Shown: piece by piece, positions 1 to 12,740 of the stretch
Position numbering within the stretch: position 1 is the stretch's first letter
How the letters are laid out: each line of letters opens with the position of its first letter
NCBI GenBank assembly: GCA_905221605.1
Contig: CAJNDS010000525.1
Location: forward strand, 62,501-119,415
Source of the DNA: Symbiodinium natans
Lineage: Eukaryota; Sar; Dinophyceae; Suessiales; Symbiodiniaceae
Direction of reading: 5' to 3'
Length of the DNA stretch: 56,915 nt
The notes under the pieces: model-generated
Databases searched by the model: none
What the model saw: only the letters and a program-made list of their open reading frames with translations
What the model was told of the DNA's origin: nothing
Translations under genes and position numbers: made by a program

Positions 1-1600
1 GACATTATTTTAGTCTGCAGGCTTTGTGCTTTCAGCAATTGTGCATGTCGCTACTGGAGTACTCTAGTGGTTCTGGAGTACTCCTGGAACGGTCTTGACG
101 TGCTTTGGTGGGAGGGATCGTTTGCGCGCATGTCACTCCGTAAAAGTTGCAAAACCATGGCTAATAAAGTTTTGACGTGGTAGGCGGTAGAGCCCGCAAA
201 TTTCTGGGTCACAGTTGCAGGGTTGTTGCAGCTGTTTGACCATGCTTCTGGCTTCTATGTTCACCAGCAGCACACTTGCCAGCTAGCATGGGCCACTAGT
301 GCTTTTGGCGTCGTAGCGCGATGACTGCGATGGCTAGCATTTTGCTTACGGTGTTTTGGACCTCTTCTTGAAACTTGAGACCTCTGAAAAACAAGCGCCT
401 CACATATGACGCAAAAATACACGTGGCCGTGCTGGAAGAATGCAAAAGTTCACGTTCGCGTTCGTTCTCGAACTATTGCGCTGCAAGTGCTAGCCGGCAA
501 AAAAACTATTTTGTAATAGGTATCTGCTTGCAATATTTTTCGGCTGTCACAACTGCATGCCTTTTCTTTCCATGGTGCAAGTATGTTCGTCCGGTGCTAC
601 ATGCCCACGGGCTTATTCAATGTATCGGTGTCAAAATTCAGGCGCAATATTGACATAACCGGCCATGAAAAAGATGTTCAGACCAGGATGGTGCATCTGT
701 ATCGAACCCAACCATGTTTTGAGAACACACACACACACACTCTTTGTACTGGCATTGCGATTGCTCTTAGTATGACATCCCCTTGTTGGAATAGCATTGC
801 ACTCGTGTGTTCGTATTGTGCACACCATGCGGGAATGCAGATTATGCGTGTCTCCCACGCGTCAAACCCTAGGCCCCAAGGCTAAAAGGCCGAAACCCGC
901 ATAGCCAAACTTACATCCCCATTCCTGAAGCTGACTATGGTTGGGTGCAGGCAGCCACGCAATCAGGGGGCCATCATGAGCAGCCCACAGGGTGCCGAAC
1001 AAATGGGAGGGAAGTTCTTTTGGACTGCGGCCCAGCCCCCAGGCGCAGGCACGTGAAGCGAAAGCAAGGCAGGCTTGAAGAACGAAGAAATGGGAAGGGA
1101 ATAGGGAAAGGGACTGGGAGGAAGCAAGCTAGGGGGAGAGGTGTTTCATTGTGGGTGCTGGCCCCCCCCCCCCCCCCACAACTAGCTCAATAAAACCAAA
1201 CGACTGGCTCTGTGCCAGCTGTCGTGACTTCATTCCCACCTTGCCTGAGTTGGCTGAAGAGCTTCATAGCCTTCCCAGTCGCCTGCAAACGGCTTGTTGA
1301 GGAATAAGAGCTTTCGCGAAGCTATGCTGCTATGCTTAGGGCTTATGGCTCGGGAAGAGCTGTCGGGACGGCGCAGGAGGCACACCTTTGGCCTGAAAGC
1401 CCAAGCCCAAGCACGGCGCCGCATCGCCTCATTCTTGGTCATCCCCCGCAGCTTTGACACCAGGTTTCTGGCGGTCAGATTCATTTCCTGACCGGCTTTG
1501 AGAGGGTTGAGAGAGGGCTGAGAAGGCTTTGAGGGATTCTGGGACCTCCTGAATCCACAAAAAGCACCCGTAAAGCACTTCCACCCTCCCCCCCCCCCTC
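1..1600. other. No supported gene; simple repeats
   Basis: No open frame here has recognisable protein character or convincing splice sites. The stretch contains a (CA)8 run at 725-740 and a C16 homopolymer at 1162-1177. A minus-strand frame at 1230-1484 has weakly protein-like composition but could not be tied to the acidic exons just to its right. Confidence 0.5.
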
Positions 1601-1925
1601 CTGGACTTCCGCGTCATCCTCGGGCTCGGAGGCCTCCGAGGACTCGGAAGACGAAGACCTCTGCACAGGCGCGTGTGGCGCACAGGCGCTGGCATCCCAA
1701 CATTGAGGGATCACGGGAGGAGATTCTCCTAGTGAAAATTGGCCGACGATGCACAATAGGAGATGCCATCATAGACCTATCTGGCCGAACCCCTGGTATG
1801 GTTCAAGAGTAAGCAAGCCCGCTACCCAGCGACGCCGCCTGGAGCTTACGTACCATGAGCAATAGGATGAGGCTCAGACTCCTCGCTATCACTGTCAGAC
1901 ACCGACTCGTTGCTGTCTGATGGCC
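1601..1925 (-). CDS. Acidic serine-rich exons of an unidentified gene
   Basis: Two short minus-strand segments encode acidic, serine-rich peptide. One at about 1855-1925 reads ..SVSDSDSEESEP... The other, 1601-1660, reads RSSSSESSEASEPEDD.. and is preceded by a TGTGCAG acceptor. The composition, serine and acidic residues in a CK2-like pattern, is typical of disordered linkers of nuclear proteins and gives no function. The donor after 1601 would be CAG|GA, a possible GA donor. No flanking exon could be joined with confidence. This may equally be fortuitous low-complexity sequence. Confidence 0.3.
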
Positions 1926-2468
1926 TTGGGCAGGCAGCCCCATTTCTAACCCTCAGAGCCCACACAACCCTTACATCTGGACCTAGACTAGAGTCCTGGC
2001 CCTGGGGCTTCGGGCTTCTAGCGCATCGCTAGGGGCATTTGATGGCATTTGAGTCACTTGGGTGCTGAGAGTTCTAAGCTTCAAAGTTCAGGATGGTCAG
2101 GATAAGGCACCAGACGCGATTTCTGGAGATCAAGCCGGCTTGAGCCCTTTCAACATCATTCAGCCTTGAAGATTAGAGCGGAATCGGGGTTGTCGTACGA
2201 GGCAAAAACCCTGCATCCCGGACAGCTTCTTGCGGACATGCAGGATCAGCAAGCAACTGGGGGCGCTGCGCGGAAGGCGCCGAAGATCGAGGATTTGCCT
2301 GCGGACCGGAAGAGATTGGGTTTTGGAAACGCACTTGTCAAGCAACAGCGAGGTTCCATGCAAGCAGCTCTACTGGATGTGTGATACCAGGCCAGGGACA
2401 GTTTGCAAGCACAAGCAATCTGCACCAGAAATCATGAGTGCATGGCCGCTTGTGGGCGTGCCTTTGGA

Positions 2469-3880
2469 TCATCGTCGCTGTCCTCCAAGCTTGCCATAAG
2501 CTAATCCTTTCGACTTTGAACGGGCTCCGATCCTCGTTGTTGGCTGCGGCAGCAGCTTCCACCTGGCACCATGGATCTGCAGTATCACTAGCAAAACCAA
2601 TTCAACCTCACTGACTGGACTCCATTCAGTCTCGCAGCAGCACGCAGGGCCACAAAGCTTGTCACATGAACATGCCGGCACTACCAGATCTGCCTCATCA
2701 TCCTCAAGCAAATGCTGAATAACTTCCAGGATGCACGTAGTTTCCAACAGCAAATGTGCTGCCACTTTGTGCCACAGGCCTAGGCTCAGAGGTATCAGAA
2801 GGCTAAGGCAGGCGCACCGGTCTGCTTGGAACCGTTGAGGGAAGAGGCCCTGGCCCTGGCAAGCAAGCGGAATGGCGAGAAGCCGTTGACCCCACGAGTG
2901 CATCATGGCACAACGTGCTGATTTACCTATGGCTTCCGCTGTTTTCCGCACACAGCCCCAGAGGTTGCTACCAAGGCACTTCTTGGGACTCTTTCTCAGA
3001 TTTTTTGAAGCAGATGAAGTCTTCTTCGGCCTGAGCAACTTCGGGTGACTCCCGCCAGACTCTGCCTGGCACTGAAACCGCGACAACGATCTCGGATGCC
3101 GACGAAGCTGACGGCTTCGCCGCGTCTTCCGCTTCTCTGTTGCTTTTTCTTTCGCCGGCCAACCTCTTCTTCTCAGCCCTTTCAGCCCTTTCAGCCTCCT
3201 TCGCGAGGTACGCTTGCTCGGCATGAGCTTCGTACGGCTGGTACAAATCCTGATCCAAAGCACAGCTACGACGAAAGGCTAGACTGGCAGCGAGACAGCC
3301 CTCGATTTGGAGCCTCGATTTCGTGCGAGTCATTCCAAATGGTGCTGTCAATGACCTGGCTGCAATGCCCACAGTGGCACGGGAATGCGGAGCCTCAGCC
3401 TGGAACCCAAGAGCCTATAATGAAACGTTGCTGCCGTCTGCAGTTCGGCACTCCTGTCGGACCCGAAGGGTGGAAACTGAGGCAAGGGCCCTCAGTTGAA
3501 AGCAGTCAAGCTTCTCCTTTGTGTCATGCACAAGCTACCTCCTGACATGTCACCATGGCGTCAGGATGAACATGTGCATCGTGTCAACGGCACTTGCTGA
3601 GAAGCCCACCTGCTTTCTCTCTTCGTCTTTATCCTTGTCTTTGTGCTTCTCCAGCACCTGCGCATATACCCCCCCTTAAGGTAGAATCAAAACATGTCCA
3701 TCAGCCTTGCAGTGCACAGAGGTCGCTCCGGCCAGATCCCGTCGAATGAACTTGATAGAACAGTGGCATTGCTTGCCTTCCAAACACCGGGGAATGGCTC
3801 GAAAGGAGGCTCGATGCTCTCTTTCGCGTCGGCAATGTTCCTTAGTCCATCAGGACGGCCGGTGAGTCAAGCAACTGTTT
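2469..3880 (-). CDS. Unidentified multi-exon gene with coiled-coil exon
   Basis: Several minus-strand segments look coding. At about 3780-3870 the frame reads GRPDGLRNIADAKESIEPP... At about 3600-3660 it reads VLEKHKDKDKDEERKQ. At about 3063-3255 an exon flanked by GATCAG| and a CCAG|GC donor encodes the charged helix EAERAERAEKKRLAGERKSN. At about 2580-2850 a hydrophobic and acidic helical segment contains LETTCILEVIQHLLEDDEAD followed by a cysteine-rich patch. The order and same-strand orientation suit one multi-exon gene, but I could not join the exons in phase and recognise no family. The short gaps and GC or GT donors match the better-resolved genes of the window. Confidence 0.35.
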
Positions 3881-3889
3881 TGCAGCTTT

Positions 3890-4540
3890 GACATTTTGGC
3901 CCCACGCGCTATGCACTTCCGTTGACCAAACTCGAAGCCTATCTGCCACTTGTGGTCAATCCAGAACATGTACCTCGCCGAGCAGATGCAACTACTAATC
4001 CATGATTCAAAACAACTGTGAACTGAAGGCTCAACCCCCCGACGTCCCTGACAAAATCAGTTGCGCGCAAGTTCTTCTTGTCCTGCCCCCTGCTGATCTT
4101 GACGTAAGCTGGCCTGCCCGGCTGTGCTCTGGGACAGCACAATGGATGCCCCTTGGGTCATTTGGGTGTTGTTTGTTTGTTTGTTTGCTTGCAGGGTTTC
4201 AAGTTGAGACTGGCATCGGGTTCAAACTGAACTGAGACGTTTAGGCCGTTTAGGATACTGGGATTCGAGGCACACAAGGGGACGCACAAATCCACACAAC
4301 CAGGAAACCCAAAACAAATACTAATACACCAAACATAAACCGGACAACAAAACAACGTCAACGCAAGTTGGACCAATAATAATACCCCGAAATACCCGAT
4401 GATAAACAACGCCATGCCGTTTGCAAATCAAGTCTCTCAAGAGACTGAGGGACATCGCGCTGAAGTTGTTTCGACAATGAGGCGCATGATGAAGATCTGC
4501 TTGAAAGTAGGAAATGCCGCGGTTGACGGCCGTGAACGCT
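3890..4540. other. Spacer without recognised gene
   Basis: Frames on both strands are open in places, but they lack protein-like composition or splice context. Short (TTTG)n and AT-rich stretches occur around 4168-4190 and 4310-4400. Nothing else is seen. Confidence 0.4.
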
Positions 4541-4544
4541 TGAA

Positions 4545-4925
4545 AACACCACGCTTGCCCCGCTTGCCCCACTTGACCCACTTGACCCACTTGCCCCGCT
4601 TGCCCCCGCTTCCCCAGCTTCCCCAGCTTCCCCCGTTCCCATCACTTTGGGGAGGAGGGGGCAAGCTGGGCCCAGAGGGGGGACCTCTGGCTCCAGCCAC
4701 AAGTCTGCCCAAAGACAGCGGATTGAGGCGCGGCAAGCTTGGCCCAGCTGGCAGCCATGAGGAGCGGGGAGGGGTTTGTGGATGCCGCATGCCCTGCTGG
4801 AGTGAGGCAAGTGAGGCAAGTGGGGCAAACTCTACCGGGCCACCAAGTGGGGCAAGTGGGGCAACATCAAGTAGCTCTTCCGGAAAAGCAAGTGGGGCAA
4901 GTAAGGCAGCTGGGGCAATATGAAT
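4545..4925. repeat. Inverted minisatellite of CTTGCCCCAC / GTGGGGCAAG units
   Basis: The left array at about 4551-4630 is built from 10-base units of the type CTTGCCCCGC/CTTGACCCAC. The right array at about 4800-4920 is built from the reverse complement, GTGGGGCAA and variants. About 170 bases of non-repetitive sequence lie between. The two arms can therefore fold on each other. Long open frames over this segment (Gly-Ala-Ser-rich or Leu-Pro-rich) come from the repeat and are not genes. Confidence 0.7.
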
Positions 4926-5470
4926 TAGCGGCTGTCGTGGGCACCCACAAAAAGTTAATATCGCTTATTTTCTTCACGTTTTGTAGACGCTAAAGGGGCG
5001 GATGTTGGGCCAACATCCACGCTTGAGGGGTGGTCAAAAGGGCGTGAATCAGCTTGAAATCCGAAAGCCAACGAGGTAAAGAATGAGCGAGCCACATCGA
5101 ACAGCGAACAAACGGAGATAAGTGGTCAGTGGTTAATTATGAAACGCTATGAGTATGTCTTCCCTACAGCTGGGGAGCCTGGTTTGGATCACGTGGGTCT
5201 TGACTTGACCAGCAGCACTTCTTTTGACGAAAATTTGAGCGAAGAATTGGGAGGGGCCAGAAGCAAACTCCAACATCCACCGAGAAGAGATTTCGGAAAC
5301 AACACACACGGCACTGACGGAATCAAGATAGCTTATATATTCCCAGCCGAAAGCAAGCGCAGTGGCGTGTGGTGCGGGAGCTGGGGGTGCGGGCGTGCGC
5401 GTAGGCGTGCATGTAGGGGGGCGTGCATGCTGGGGCGTGCATGCGGGGGGGTGGAGGCGTGCTGCGGGGC
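4926..5470. other. Spacer without recognised gene
   Basis: The sequence is unique, with AT- and GC-balanced stretches. No open frame has a recognisable domain or splice-site context on either strand. Confidence 0.4.
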
Positions 5471-5478
5471 GTGGGCGG

Positions 5479-5518
<40 letters not shown>

Positions 5519-5640
5519 CTGTTCGTGTTCATGTTTGTGTTCATGTTCGTGTTCGTGTTCGTGTTCCTGTTCGTGTTCCTGTTCGTGCTCGTGCGCGCAC
5601 GCGCGTGCGCGTGCGCGTGCGCGTGCGCGTGCGTGGTGTG
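5479..5640. repeat. Hexamer tract (GTTCGT)n followed by (GTGCGC)n
   Basis: About 18 tandem GTTCGT hexamers with GTTCCT, GTTCAT and GTTTGT variants run from 5479 to 5585. A short (GTGCGC)n/(GCGTGC)n tract follows to about 5635. Several apparently long overlapping frames (Ser-Cys, Val-Arg, Glu-His repeats) exist only because the period is a multiple of three. Confidence 0.85.
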
Positions 5641-6689
5641 GTGTGTTTTCGTGTGTTGCTTTGTTGGGTTGCATGTCCGTTCGAATTACCTGCTTTTTGT
5701 CTCAGCACGGTCTAGGGGCAAGGGCTTGACGCGAGACAAGCAGAACGCATGAAAGAAAACGAGCACAGCCCGAATGCAGCAAAAAGCCAAAGAACATCTC
5801 CAGCCCCACCTCCGCCGAACCCAATAAAAGAGTGCTACGTTTGGAGAAACCAAAAGAGGCCCCGCGCCTGAAAACATCCGAACACCCTAACATGCCTTAG
5901 AATCCTTAAGGGTAACCCTTGCAGTGCCAGGCCTGCCCCGGCTGGGGCTGCCGAACTTCCTGAGCGCATGTGGCACTGTGGGTCCGTGGGCCATCGAAGG
6001 CTCCAAGTAGAGCTGTAAGGACTGTCGGACTTCTTGAGATTCATGATTCATGTCTTTAGGATTTTGCCGTTTGGGGTCATTACGAGGTTTGAAGGACTTC
6101 GAGATGTGAGCAAGGTTGGCAACTTAGCCGGCGCACCTGTAGAGGCCGTTTAGTCTCTCGTAGGAGCTGCCCTGTCAGAGTATTGTGATGCCAACATGTA
6201 CCAACCGTGAGAAAACGGCGCATGCGACCACCACCTCTATTCGGAGACTACCCGGAAAGCCGGACAAGTCGACCTGGCGGATGTCGGTTCGCATGCGTAG
6301 GCCAAAGGATTGACTTTCCAGGCCTTGTCATACTCCGTGTCTGTTTCCACTTCCGGCATCTCTGGAAGAGAGGCCTCGCGATGCTGAGACTTGTCTGGAC
6401 TTGCGCGAGGGTGCTTGATCAAATGCATCCTACTCCAACTTCTATTCAGCGCAGCACGGTGCCACAAACGGAGGGGCAGGGGGAGCAAATGGGCAGGGAA
6501 GAAGGGCTTTGCCAATTGTGGCTCAACTGTGTAGCAGGCTGATAACTGGCTGATACTGCAGAAGTGTGGCCTCGAACTCTCGTCTCGTCCGCTTCTTGCC
6601 TTGACATGAATCGCAAGACATATTGAGCGTAGAAAGCTGAGCGCAAGGTCTAAGCTAGGGGCCACTTGTTTGTGCCTCACAGCCAGTGT
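5641..6689. other. Spacer without recognised gene
   Basis: I see no gene I can support. Open frames on both strands are short and mutually overlapping and show no motif. Confidence 0.4.
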
Positions 6690-7290
6690 ATGAAGCGATG
6701 GACAGTGACTGAAACGCTCAAAGCGTCATCGTCCTCCATGATGTCGTTGAAGGCATCAGTGGCATCCTCAGGATTCAGGAATTTCAGGATCGCGTAATCT
6801 AAAGCAGATTGACGCAGATTGCCGGATTGCCATGCATGTCCTCATCCTCTTCCTCTTCCTCTTTGACGGCCTGCTTGGATGCGTCCTTGTCATCCTTCTT
6901 AACTTCTTCGCTCTTGCTGCTGGAGGCAGCATTCCCGGCTGGAGTCCCATCAGGCGAGTCCTGCAGCCCACTGCTCTGAGAAGTTGTGTCTCCACATCGC
7001 GGTGACAACTTCAGACGCTTGTCGACCTGACCCCCCATTGAGATTGTGTGGACGTCTGAACAACACGTGTCACACATTCTTCGCCGTCCTTTGCTTTTGC
7101 GGCCTCTTCAGCCTTGCACTTCACACAAGGCGACAGCAACTCATGCACTGCCAGCGAACATGTGCCTCCTTTTTCTGGCGCTTTGCCTGAAGATCAAAAC
7201 TCTGAATGGACTCGTGCATCGAACTTCTCACGAGATGTTGCATCTTAGAAGGCACGCCAGCACAGTGTGAGCCATGAAGTGAGCCATGAA
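6690..7290 (-). CDS. Unidentified gene with acidic lysine-rich exon
   Basis: Minus-strand segments look coding and occur in order. At about 7150-7215 the frame reads AKRQKKEAHVRWQCM after a CTTCAG| acceptor. At about 7040-7125 it reads VKCKAEEAAKAKDGEEC. At about 6840-7030 it reads GQVDKRLKLSPR... and continues to an acidic run, KDDKDASKQAVKEEEEEDED. At about 6690-6790, after TTTAG|, it reads YAILKFLNPEDATDAFNDI. The last piece recalls the C-terminal half of an RNA-recognition motif, but too little is present to claim it. No start or stop could be fixed. Confidence 0.35.
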
Positions 7291-9940
7291 CTGGTCTCAC
7301 AGCTTGCCTTCAGCAGAGCATCATCGCCACCCATAGCCATCCCCAACATCCTCATGGAGATGGAAGCTGCACTGCTACACTTCAAAGTTACAGATGACAT
7401 GTTGCCATTTACCAGGGCTGCTCCCTAGAGGCCCTAGCACTTCCCTTCCACGATGAAACATCCGAGCTGTCAGCACTTCCCAGGCAGCAGTGCTGCCAAT
7501 GTACAGGCAGAATCAAACCTCAGATGGTCAGAATTCATTCACCAAATCATGTCCCATGAAGGGACATGGGTGACACCAGGCGGGGGGGGGGGGGGGGGAA
7601 TTCAACGATTGTTCGGGGGTCCGAAGAGGTCCGCGAAGAGTAGCTCGACTGTGAAGCCTTTAACATCACTGCGACTGGCTCTTTTCTCCGGACCGCCGTC
7701 TAAACAGGTCCAAAATTGGTTTCGGCTGTTCAGGTCTTAGATTCGCATAGCTTACCTCGTTGAAGCGTGCTTCTTCGCAGCCGGGATGCGGAACAGCGAA
7801 ATCTTCCCCCAGATTTTATACCTTTTCCGCCCCCGGGCTCTAAACTTGGAAAAGTTCAGTTGTTTCTAGGATGTTTGTTTTTTGTCAGTTTTTTTTTTGG
7901 TACGCTTTCTGTGGGATTCGCCTAGCATGTCATGGGATTTCAACGGGCCCAAGCTTTGGAAAAGCGTACCTTTTTGGGGATTGTTTCTTGAGGCTTCGTG
8001 GCTGTTTTAGATGCCTGTGCGATTTTGCCCAGCTCCAATTCAGACAAGTGTTTTCTAGTTATGTTTAGCTTTTCCTGGCTTTTCCTGTGTTTTTGACAAC
8101 TATTTTCCAGGGTGTTATTCCTGTATTTGCTCTCTGTTTTTGTTGCTACTTTCCTTCGTTCGTTCTGTCGTTCTGTCGTTCTAAGCTTCTATTTCTCTAT
8201 GTTTTAGTCGGAAAACCTCCATTTCCTCTGTATTTTGATGGGCAAACCTCTAAAGCAATAGTTCTTCAGATTTAGTAACAAAATAAACCTCTATTTCCTC
8301 CATATTTCCATATGAAAACTCTAATTCCACTTCTTGCCTCGGTTCGAAAAGCAGGCTTGGCCTGAATTTTCTTCCGAAACCTAGCCAAATGCGGGCTTCC
8401 GCAAACGATGGCACTGTTCCGTGTGATTTGTTCGTTTGATTCTTCCGAAACCTATAGTCAGATTCAGTTTAGGTTTCCGAAAACGCGTTTGCCACTGTGG
8501 CGTTCGACAGCCAAGCTTGCCTGCAAGCTGCTGCTACTGGGCGCCCGCCCTAAGGCGACCCACACGGGCAAAAGGCGACTCACCGCAAGTAGACGCCCCT
8601 GAATGCAAAAGGCAGCCCATGCGCGCAAAAGGCGACCCACAGAAAGCCAATCCCCAGGGAGACGCCCTTGCCAGGGTACTTTTGCAACATAGCAACAAAC
8701 AAGCAAAACGCACGCGAGACCTAGCGCAGAGTACCGATTCCAAAGGATTTCGGACGACGATGCACCCTGAAACCCCAATGTGACGCCTTGCCAGACTACT
8801 TGCGCAACATAGCGAAGCACAAAGGGAATAGTGTGTCCGTTCCCGACCAAACAGTGCGACGCAAACGGTTTATGATATTAAAAGATCCATTGAACCGGAA
8901 CCCCGCAAACCTTGCGCGGAATTTAAGGGGTGTGGGGTTCAGTGTCAGAACTATAGACTTTAATGCGGTAGATTGAGCATACGGCCTATGGTAGGCGACG
9001 GGAGGGGTCCGGGTTTTACAGCTGCAGTGAGACATCCGCCACACATGCTGGGCAGCTGCCTTGCGACACCCACGCGAGACCCCAAAAGATAAGTATATTT
9101 ACTTGAGAGCATGGCCCATCCGTCAGGGATCACCACTGTCTTTTTCACACCCCGGCGTTTCGAAATACACTACGAATCGATACTTTCGAAATAAACTACG
9201 CCTTGCATCGGAAGCAGCGTTCGAGGGCAGCGTCTCGTAGCGTTCCCCATCGATCGATTCAAAACCGGTTGAGCCATGCACATTTTACTTTTGCGGTGTA
9301 CGTTTGACTGTCAGATTCTAAAGCCCGCCGGTAAAGCTAGGGCACGGACGTCAGGGGCCTTCGGCTGACTGTTAGGGTTGGCTGCAGGGGTTGTGCTGGT
9401 AGTGACCTGGTAGTTGTCTGGTGCATTAATAATTCAAATGGGAACATCGGGGCAGGGTAGGGGATGCTGGGATGCTGGACTCCGGGGACGTGGCTTGTTT
9501 CTTTGAAGAACTGCGAGCCGAAACGATGGGGCAGAGATGACACGTGCTGCAGACATGGCCAGATGCCAGCCTTGCTCGGCCCCAAGCCCTAAGCATGAAA
9601 ACAGTGACCCATACTCCAAAACCTCAACCACATCCTTTAGGTGAAATAACAACCCCTCCAACCCTCAATCTAGCGCATTTTCCTCTTTCAATAGGTGCCC
9701 TCGTCTTCGGCATGGTCCGAAGCAACGGCGTAGCCACTCGTTGGGCCCACCACAGTGCCAGCCGCTGCCCGCGGCCTGAGACAGACTGGCTGCGAGGCCC
9801 CGTGCAGGACCGTTTCAACGGGTCTTGCAGGACTTGGGGCTTAGGCCCATGATCCTGAGAAGATGACGTTCCAAGGTGGCACTCCGCAAACAACAGATCC
9901 TTCAACCCGGAGCCTTTCACGCGCCAGCAGGTCACCATCA
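7291..9940. other. Long spacer without recognised gene
   Basis: This holds a G17 homopolymer at 7582-7598, a T-rich stretch at about 7860-8280 and scattered short repeats such as CTATTTCCTC. A small repeat, TTTCGAAATA(C/A)ACTACG, occurs twice at about 9157-9200. No protein-like exon was identified on either strand. Confidence 0.4.
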
Positions 9941-9944
9941 CGAA

Positions 9945-10650
9945 TCACTCTCTGCTGAAGGCAGCAGAATGCGAAAAAAAATTTTCAGCATCCCAAAGCC
10001 CTGAACCCCAAAATGCCGAAAGCATGCCGGGAACGCAGAAGGCGGGCCAGTCCTTCCAGGACTGCAGCTGATACGAGAATGTGCAACTTCCACAGATCAG
10101 GTGGGCATCTTGCGGCAAAGAGTCCTTCAAGCGGTTGTACCAGTGATCTGCAAGTATCGGCTGCTGCAGATACGACCTCCACGATCCCAGGCGACTCAAG
10201 GCTTGGAAATGCTTGGGAACTCGGAAACTTCGGGGACAGTCACCAGTGCAGATAGCGGTCCGCCATGCGGTCTGGGCGCCAGGCTGAAACAATGCAGGAT
10301 CATTGTCCACCCTGACACGAAGCATGCTCGCCTAGCATGGTTTGAATCCCAAACCTTTGAGAGCCTTTCAATGTGCTGAACAAGCTCAGCAGCATTCTCA
10401 AAGTCATGAGCACCTGCAGCGGGAACGGAGGCATGCAAGCAGGATGCTGCAGGGTCTGCATGTAAGCATCCTCCACAAGAGCCTTCAACCCTGACCCTCC
10501 CCACCCACTCGCCCTCGTCCTGCTATACCCTCGAGATTCAAGAGCTGAGGGGTAAACTGATGAACGCGCGTGGGTTGAAGTCCTGAGCCAGAGACGCACT
10601 GTTCGGGCGCTGCTGGCTGTCAAACGCAAATTGACAAACATGCATCAATA
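9945..10650 (-). CDS. Unidentified multi-exon gene
   Basis: A compact minus-strand exon near 10330-10400 reads AHDFENAAELVQHIERLSK. It is bounded by a CGCTGCAG| acceptor and a CAAAG|GTTTGG donor, a canonical GT-AG pair. Downstream, at about 10000-10200, two overlapping frames look helical (..SAAADTCRSLVQPLEGLF.. and ..NRLKDSLPQDAHLICGS..). I could not decide which is translated. No family is recognised. Same-strand neighbours and the short exons fit the rest of the window. Confidence 0.33.
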
Positions 10651-12335
10651 GTCCGCCGAGGCCTGAGGCCGTAGGAACTTCGGACCCCTCCAAAGCCGAC
10701 GGACATCCGGGAGCGGACGGTGCGTCAGGCTCCAAGCTGCGCAACCGCACAATCCCATGAGGCTCCTGGAAGCATCCATGCCTCCCCCCCCCCCCACCGC
10801 CCCACCCTGAAACACCTACCTCCAAAGAGCTCCTACCCTTTCCTGTTTCCCTCTCCTCCCCCCAGGCGGCATGCGCCAGCGCTTACAAGTATGAGTCCTC
10901 TTAGAGGCCTCTTGGTGACTTTGTGTGCATTTCGCACGTAAACAAACATAGACATTGTCCTACAGGTAGTCTGAAAGCCCACTGGCTTCGGGTTGCTCAT
11001 CCTTACGGATTCGACACTCGTGGCATAAAGCCTGCGTTGTGAGACCTTAAAGGTGCGCAGGTAAACCGCAGCATGCCGCATCGATCATTTGACGCCAGAC
11101 CTTAAACCTTCAATTCGAATCGTGTGCGTCTCTAGCCATCCAGTGTCAATGCAGATGCATGTGTCGACCAGCAAGGATGGGGTGTGCCAGTCAAACTTTT
11201 GGGGTGCCAGGAATGTCCGGCAAACATGAACATCTGGCTGGACCCAATTCTCATGACGACTTGATCTAAGGCTCGCTGATGCCCGCGTCTTTGCTCGAGC
11301 AAGCCTGCGACCGTTGGCGACGCAACACTGCCAAGAGCATTCCGAAAGGAGCTGAGCCATGTGCTGGATCGCCCCAGTAAATGGGAATCTCAGCTGGCAT
11401 TGAGATGTTGCAGGGAGATGTTTATGGGTTGAAGATTCAGTGCAAAGGCCACTAGATTCTCCCGCTTCCCTCTTGGTTCAACGCCATTGAAGCTTTCAGC
11501 AACTTCCGAGGGCAAGGCGCATTCCGACGCAAACGCGTGCAGAAGCTTTTCAGTGCAGTAGCCTGACAAGTCGCCGCACTGACTGAAGTTTGCTGAAGCA
11601 GATAAACAACGAAGGCCAGCTACGTTAGCTTTCGTGGTTATTTAGCTTGTTGACCACTCTGATGCATGATTTTTGATAAATTCTCTTTTCTTACAGGGAC
11701 CGAACCCGACCCCTGAAGAAGTATATGTTTGGGATGCCCTTTGCCTTAGAGGCAGCCTTCGTAACTTTCACAAGCCGTCTTTCTTCCGTGCTTAATTCAT
11801 GGCCACAGCGAGCTTGATTCATTGGATGTGGCGTTTGCGGACATGCACTGCACTGGGCCTGGATGCGACGCATTCTCAAAGCAAACGTTGAAGCGATAGC
11901 CACGCAAAAACTCCATTTTGTCCTTCAGCCCGGGAGGCTTTGCCACAGAACAGACAAGGCCAGCCTGCTCCCCCAGTCACATTACGCCCAAGAGAGTTTT
12001 GGAGCAGCACCGGGCTCCCTCTGAAAGTACAGCGGGGGGTCCTTGACTGGCCCTCCAACATTGTTCAGGACTTCCTTGGCACGAAGCGCATTTACATGTC
12101 AGAAACTTGCTGAGAGTTCGATGGCACCCAGACCCTCTCAGCCAAGCGTCACCACCACATGCCACTGTTTTGTACCTGCTCAGAAGTATGACATTGAGAC
12201 AGTTGGCCTGAGGCCTGAAAATAACCGGGACCCACTTGCCCTGCGAAAGCCGACTTAAGTGCTTCAGTGGTCGCCTGCTGGATAGGGTCTGGACGAACCT
12301 CACCCTGATCTCGGCTTTGTACCTGCACCGCTGTC
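10651..12335. other. Spacer without recognised gene
   Basis: There is a C12 run at about 10785-10796. A minus-strand frame at 11085-11360 has mildly protein-like composition (..HTPSLLVDTCICIDTGW..), but no neighbouring exon supports it. Nothing else is seen. Confidence 0.35.
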
Positions 12336-12339
12336 TTTC

Positions 12340-12381
12340 TTTCTATCGCCTCTCTCTCTCTTTCTCTCTCTCTCCCTCTCG

Positions 12382-12414
<33 letters not shown>

Positions 12415-12475
12415 GCTCTCTCGCTCTCTCGCTCTCTCGCTCTCTCTCTCTCTCTCTCTCTGCTCGCACTCGAGC
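12340..12475. repeat. (CT)n / (TCTCTCGC)n low-complexity tract
   Basis: This is pure pyrimidine sequence with regular CTCTCGCT interruptions. It yields long Arg-Glu or Ser-Leu frames on both strands, which are artefacts of the repeat. Confidence 0.9.
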
Positions 12476-12740
12476 TCTCTTCCTTCCTTCGTTGCAGGGA
12501 ATAATGCATCCTAATGGAGGGGGACGACTCCGAATTGCTACCAGCTTGTGTGGGAGCTTAACAGCTCAGTCACCAGTCATTAAGAACGCCTCCCCAGCCC
12601 TACAAGCGGCCACCCAGCGAGAGGAAAACCCCTTGCCACGGCCTAGAGAGACCCAATCAGCCTTCCAGCGGCTGTAACGGTCTCTCCTTTTTGTTCTTTC
12701 CTTTCGTTCGGGGCATGGGGGAATCTCCTCTCCCGCTCCC

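Noticed and set aside
4358-4993. Gly-Ala-Ser and Val-Gly-Gln-rich frames resembling silk or collagen
   Set aside because: They arise from the CTTGCCCCAC/GTGGGGCAAG minisatellite on both strands.
5139-5752. Ser-Cys, Val-Arg, Phe-Val and Glu-His repeat proteins
   Set aside because: The hexamer period keeps every frame open; no frame has a unique protein-like flank.
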